Part shown: piece by piece, positions 5,902-8,005 of the stretch
How positions within the stretch are numbered: the stretch's first letter is position 1
How the letters are laid out: each line of letters begins with the position of its first letter
Source of the DNA: Alphaproteobacteria bacterium
GTDB taxonomy: Bacteria; Pseudomonadota; Alphaproteobacteria; M2410
Reading direction: 5' to 3'
Assembly (NCBI GenBank): GCA_021774955.1
Contig: JAJFIN010000162.1
Location: forward strand, 1 to 8,005
Length of the DNA stretch: 8,005 bases
Notes under the pieces: model-generated
Seen by the model: the letters and a program-made list of their open reading frames with translations, nothing else
Told to the model about the DNA's origin: nothing
Database searches by the model: none
Program-made: the position numbers and the translations under genes

Positions 5902-6846
5902 TCAATCGCCATCGCTCTTATGTCGGCCAAAGTCAGGATCTGGTGTTTCCTGTCCAGCGTCAATAATCTGACGACGGATTTCTCTGGTTCGCTCGAATAA
6001 ATCAAAAAGTGCTTTCCCGTCACCCCATCGGATAGCCCGCTGCAGAGCGCTAAGGTCCTCAGTAAATCGCCCGAGAATTTCAAGCACAGCGTCCTTGTTG
6101 TTGAGAAACACATCCCGCCACATAACGGGATCTGATGCCGCTATCCTGGTAAAATCACGGAAGCCACCCGCAGAATATTTTATAACTTCCGATTGCGTCA
6201 CTGTTTCCAAATCCGCTGCTGTGCCAACAATATTATAGGCAATCAAATGCGGAATATGACTTGTGATGGCTAATGTAAGGTCATGATGTTCTGCATCCAT
6301 GACCTCGACATTTGACCCAAGCGCTGTCCAAAACGCTGTAAGTTTTTCTACAGCAGTCGGATCATCTGACTGCGGTGTCAAAATGCACCACCGGTTTTCA
6401 AACAGATCCGCAAAACCAGAACGAGGGCCTGACTGCTCAGTTCCAGCAATGGGATGACCCGGTATAAAATGAACACCATCCGGAATATGAGGCGCCACAT
6501 CGCGAATAATAGATGCTTTAACCGACCCAACATCCGTTACGATAGAACCGTTTTTCAAATGTCCCGATATAGACTGAGTAATTTCTCCGAGGACACCAAC
6601 AGGAGCACATAAGACAACCAGGTCCGCATCCTTAACCGCCTCTGCTGCACAAGCGTGCACCGAATCCACCAGACCAAGTTCTTCAACAATCGCCCGTGTA
6701 TCTGCACTACGCGCATGTCCCGCGATGTGACCAGCAAGCTTATGCTTGCGGACACCAAGACTAATCGATGATCCCATAAGACCCAACCCGATTAGCGCAA
6801 TGCGTTCAAACATCGGCTGTTGTAATGAAGGCTTCTCTCGCGCCAC
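5902..6846 (-). CDS. tyrA: Prephenate/arogenate (cyclohexadienyl) dehydrogenase, tyrosine synthesis
   Basis: It catalyses oxidative decarboxylation of prephenate or arogenate to the tyrosine precursor or tyrosine in the cytoplasm. The 314-residue protein is a stand-alone dehydrogenase without a chorismate mutase or ACT domain. The Rossmann loop is GLGLMG at 20-25; TDVGSVKA lies at 104-111; HPIAGTEQSG at 131-140 holds His131, matching the catalytic histidine of the family; SHIPH is at 196-200; and GGFRDFTRIAASDPVMW at 227-243 provides the substrate-binding arginine region. The start is GTG: it lies 2 bases after the hisC stop codon and has a well-placed Shine-Dalgarno. An ATG at 6813 would begin at MFERIALIGLG but has no ribosome site. 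The second Rossmann strand ends GHARS (43-47) with no acidic residue, which hints at NADP use. Some databases call this gene tyrC. Confidence 0.94.
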   Translation of the reverse strand: MAREKPSLQQPMFERIALIGLGLMGSSISLGVRKHKLAGHIAGHARSADTRAIVEELGLVDSVHACAAEAVKDADLVVLCAPVGVLGEITQSISGHLKNGSIVTDVGSVKASIIRDVAPHIPDGVHFIPGHPIAGTEQSGPRSGFADLFENRWCILTPQSDDPTAVEKLTAFWTALGSNVEVMDAEHHDLTLAITSHIPHLIAYNIVGTAADLETVTQSEVIKYSAGGFRDFTRIAASDPVMWRDVFLNNKDAVLEILGRFTEDLSALQRAIRWGDGKALFDLFERTREIRRQIIDAGQETPDPDFGRHKSDGD

Positions 6847-6848
6847 GC

Positions 6849-7961
6849 TTATTCCCCAGACTTCATAAAATTGGTAAGTGTTTCAACTACACGCCGATTA
6901 TCATCTTCCAGCCCTACAGTGATACGTAACGCATGCTCCAGCCCTTCTGCAGCATTAGCTCGCACTATAAGTCCGCTTTTCTGTAAAGCAGAATCGGCAG
7001 CGCTGGCAGAGTGTTGAGGCTCAACAGGAAAATGCACGAGAACAAAATTGGCCGCGCTAGGTGTGACCTTCAAACCCAAAGCTGAAATCTCTACTGTCAA
7101 CCATTCGCGCCATCGATCCGTATGGCTCGCCACTTTCTCCGTAAAAGAAATATCATCAAGTGCAGCAATACCTGCTTCCTGAGCTGGGACATTAACATTA
7201 AAAGGTCCGCGCACTCGGTTTAAAACATCCGCGATTTCAGTTGGGCAGTAAGCCCAACCAAGGCGCAAAGCAGCAAGGCCGTAAATCTTAGAAAACGTTC
7301 GTGTCACGACAACATTATCATATGTGTTGGCCAAGCCAAATCCTGGGTCATAATCTGATGCACTCACATATTCAGCATAGGCACCATCAATAACAAGAAG
7401 GATATCCTCTGCGAGACCCGTATGAAGGTCTTCAAGATCGTGCAGGGGAATATATGTGCCGGTGGGATTATTAGGATTGGCTAAAAACACTAACCGTGTC
7501 CGCTCAGTTACTGCGTCTAGCAGTGACTTCACATCCGTTGTGTAATGACAGTCATCGGCAGCAATAGGCACAGCGCTATTTTGCTGCGCAATCAATTTGT
7601 ACATAGAAAACGAATGGGCCGAAAAAAGCACCTCGTCTCCCTCAGCTAAATAGCTCTGACCCAACAAAGATAAAATTTCATCCGATCCCGCGCCGACAAC
7701 AATTCTGGATGAGTCCAAACTATGATGCCTTCCAATAGCCTCTCGCAAGGCTGTTGCATCGCCGTCTGGGTAGCGCTCCAAAACACTCGCAGCCGAACGA
7801 TAGGCTTCCTGCGCTTTTGGGCTCGCACCAAAGGGGGATTCGTTCGACGAAAGCTTAACCACCGCAGTATTAACCGAGCCGCTCGCTTTTGCCTTTCCGG
7901 CAGTGTATCTTTTCATGACCCTAATTCCGGGCCGCGGCGTCAGTTTCGCCGGAGGCGTCAT
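6849..7961 (-). CDS. hisC: Histidinol-phosphate / aromatic aminotransferase, PLP-dependent
   Basis: This fold-type I aminotransferase converts imidazole-acetol phosphate to histidinol phosphate; HisC enzymes linked to tyrA/tyrC often also transaminate prephenate or aromatic keto acids. The 370 residues match the family length. Visible landmarks are KLSSNESPFGASPKA at 36-50, ERYPDGDATALREAI at 62-76, GAGSDEI at 90-96 (phosphate-binding turn), ANPNNPTGTY at 161-170, DGAYAEY at 192-198 (Asp192 to the pyridine nitrogen), TRTFSKIYGLAALRLGW at 220-236 with the PLP lysine Lys225 and Arg233, and ALRITVG at 344-350 with the substrate-carboxylate Arg346. The ATG at 7961 is preceded by AAAGGG with 7 bases spacing, a good ribosome site. 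It is the first gene of the hisC-tyrA pair within the window; whether more genes precede it beyond 8005 cannot be seen. Confidence 0.95.
   Translation of the reverse strand: MTPPAKLTPRPGIRVMKRYTAGKAKASGSVNTAVVKLSSNESPFGASPKAQEAYRSAASVLERYPDGDATALREAIGRHHSLDSSRIVVGAGSDEILSLLGQSYLAEGDEVLFSAHSFSMYKLIAQQNSAVPIAADDCHYTTDVKSLLDAVTERTRLVFLANPNNPTGTYIPLHDLEDLHTGLAEDILLVIDGAYAEYVSASDYDPGFGLANTYDNVVVTRTFSKIYGLAALRLGWAYCPTEIADVLNRVRGPFNVNVPAQEAGIAALDDISFTEKVASHTDRWREWLTVEISALGLKVTPSAANFVLVHFPVEPQHSASAADSALQKSGLIVRANAAEGLEHALRITVGLEDDNRRVVETLTNFMKSGE
6852..6857 (-). promoter_or_regulatory. Shine-Dalgarno of tyrA embedded in the end of hisC
   Basis: On the minus strand GGGGAA overlaps the last two sense codons of hisC and stands 7 bases before the GTG at 6846. 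It decides the GTG start over the downstream ATG at 6813 and implies translational coupling of tyrA to hisC. Confidence 0.6.
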
Positions 7962-7974
7962 CGGATCGCCCTTT

Positions 7975-7999
7975 CTAATATTAGACGGGAAAGATCCCG
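7975..7999. promoter_or_regulatory. Palindrome and small hairpin just upstream of hisC
   Basis: Two adjacent symmetric elements lie 14-38 bases before the hisC start: the perfect 10-base palindrome CTAATATTAG (7975-7984) and a 5-bp stem CGGGA/TCCCG (7986-7990 and 7995-7999) with a 4-base loop. They could be an operator, the end of an upstream transcript, or chance. There is no T-run to make the hairpin a terminator, and the window ends before a promoter can be judged. Confidence 0.2.
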
Positions 8000-8005
8000 C
8001 GTTAC

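Noticed and set aside
1..8005. Defence system, CRISPR array, mobile element or other new accessory system
   Set aside because: All long frames are explained by housekeeping or metabolic families. No direct-repeat arrays, terminal inverted repeats, transposase, integrase or toxin-antitoxin pairs were visible on either strand.

Overview
The window looks like ordinary chromosomal DNA of an alphaproteobacterium with roughly balanced base composition (about half G+C by eye). The assignment rests on a DUF2125 membrane-anchored protein (a family I know only from Alphaproteobacteria), a TyrA/TyrC-type dehydrogenase ending in the DFGR-like tail common in that class, the hisC-tyrA gene order, and a class II (B12-dependent) ribonucleotide reductase of the NrdJ type. 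I cannot name a genus. I see no rRNA, tRNA, CRISPR array, insertion sequence, integrase, phage gene or attachment site, and no intergenic stretch longer than about 110 bases.

Left part, plus strand (1-2806): the last 525 residues of NrdJ, entering the window just before its active-site NPCGE loop, are followed after 15 bases by a complete YcaQ/HTH_42-type DNA crosslink glycosylase. The two probably form one transcript that pairs dNTP supply with repair of damaged DNA.

Middle (2807-4817): a plus-strand metal-dependent hydrolase of the amidohydrolase_2 family is broken by a one-base shift near 3250-3268. All recognisable motifs survive on both sides, so the break is recent or a sequencing error. 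It converges on a minus-strand ChaC-type gamma-glutamylcyclotransferase. Between them, one base past the chaC stop codon, is an 8-bp inverted repeat. A 94-base divergent spacer with a short dyad separates chaC from the next plus-strand gene.

Right part (4818-8005): a plus-strand DUF2125 protein converges, with 12-13 bases of spacer, on the minus-strand pair hisC-tyrA. HisC and TyrA are separated by 2 bases, and the Shine-Dalgarno sequence for the GTG start of tyrA lies inside the end of hisC, so they are very likely translationally coupled. Together they supply the dehydrogenase and transaminase steps of tyrosine synthesis, and HisC also serves histidine synthesis.

I looked for an undescribed system and did not find a convincing one. 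The points that most merit a second look are the frameshifted hydrolase, the uncharacterised DUF2125 gene in its chaC/tyrA setting, an A8 slippery tract inside chaC, and a cofactor-site hint in TyrA.
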